From NCBI RefSeq assembly GCF_001998865.1, contig NZ_CP019607.1, positions 2,914,001 through 2,978,000 on the forward strand: DNA of 64,000 nt. Direction: 5' to 3'. Positions 63,914-64,000 of this stretch are shown here, piece after piece. The notes under the pieces are model-generated. The model worked only from the letters and a program-made list of their open reading frames with translations. It was not told the DNA's origin and searched no databases. Position 1 is the first letter of the stretch. Each line of letters starts with the position of its first letter. Both the position numbers and the translations under genes were made by a program. This DNA is from Tessaracoccus flavescens. GTDB lineage: Bacteria; Actinomycetota; Actinomycetes; Propionibacteriales; Propionibacteriaceae.

Positions 63914-64000
63914 ATGCCCGACGCGATCATCTTCGACCTCGACGGAACGCTCGCCGACACCGAGACCGTCTGGGACGGCGTGCGCCAAGGGATGGCCGCC
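63914..64000 (+). CDS. HAD-superfamily hydrolase, N-terminal part (partial)
   Basis: The visible 29 residues start MPDAIIFDLDGTLADTETVW, the motif I DxDGT of haloacid-dehalogenase phosphatases with the nucleophile and acid/base aspartates, and the LADTE pattern of beta-phosphoglucomutase-like members. The gene continues beyond the window. RBS AGGAAGGA fixes the ATG. Divergent from the cobalamin operon. Confidence 0.9.
   Translation, partial: MPDAIIFDLDGTLADTETVWDGVRQGMAA

Noticed and set aside
1..64000. tRNA, rRNA, tmRNA, SRP RNA genes and CRISPR arrays
   Set aside because: Looked for and not seen. The absence of tRNA and SRP RNA genes is only by eye; a covariance-model scan would be needed to exclude them.

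Overview
The window is a gene-dense, high-GC stretch of an actinobacterial chromosome. GTG starts are frequent, GTGA/ATGA stop-start overlaps are common, and several genes appear to be read from leaderless transcripts. Gene content and order (ndk, TIGR03960/TIGR03936 proteins, rne, rpmB, recG, rsmD, coaD, yceD, rpmF, rnc, mutM, smc, ftsY, ffh, rpsP, khpA, rimM, trmD, rplS, lepB, rnhB, yraN, comM, dprA) is the conserved actinobacterial core. The cobalamin-regulated uptake cluster and overall style suggest a Propionibacteriaceae-like host, but that is inference; no rRNA or tRNA gene was seen that could settle it.

Layout. 1-3.3 kb: end of ndk, a CPBP membrane protease and a TIGR03960 radical SAM protein. 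3.3-10.7 kb: an accessory block (lipoprotein plus its broken tandem copy, BCCT transporter, alpha/beta hydrolase, DUF1846 protein, MFS transporter) that separates the radical SAM gene from its usual partner TIGR03936 at 10.9 kb. 11.7-20.7 kb: rne with a long repetitive N-terminus, rpmB, a 570-bp repeat-bearing intergenic gap, recG-rsmD, coaD and three small or membrane proteins. 20.8-22.2 kb: an intact DDE insertion sequence. 22.3-30.3 kb: yceD-rpmF-rnc-mutM-gtrA-smc and ftsY. 30.4-32.3 kb: a three-gene cassette with ESX/WXG100-like helices and a calpain-fold cysteine protease. 32.3-41.8 kb: recQ (with a phosphoribosyltransferase-like tail), ffh, an amidohydrolase, a GH89 remnant, sppA, a zinicin-type protease, and rpsP-khpA-rimM-trmD. 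41.9-45.4 kb: sdhCAB. 45.6-49.6 kb: a second, apparently identical copy of the same insertion sequence, itself split by an IS21-family element with a clean 6-bp target duplication. 49.7-55.9 kb: rplS, a frameshifted lepB and an intact lepB, rnhB, DUF2469, yraN, comM, dprA.

56-63.9 kb on the minus strand is the most interesting region. Two cobalamin riboswitches precede (i) two secreted DUF4430/transcobalamin-C-like proteins followed by a complete ECF transporter (T subunit, fused double ATPase, S subunit) and (ii) a secreted alpha/alpha-toroid protein. In animals, intrinsic factor and transcobalamin join exactly these two folds in one chain. Here they are separate secreted proteins next to a dedicated membrane importer, which suggests a bacterial extracellular cobalamin-capture system. 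A HAD-family hydrolase begins at the right edge.

The region carries a notable load of decay: four broken or fragmentary genes (lipoprotein paralogue, lepB copy, a membrane-anchored protein at 56 kb, a GH89 fragment) and a transposase inactivated by a nested insertion.
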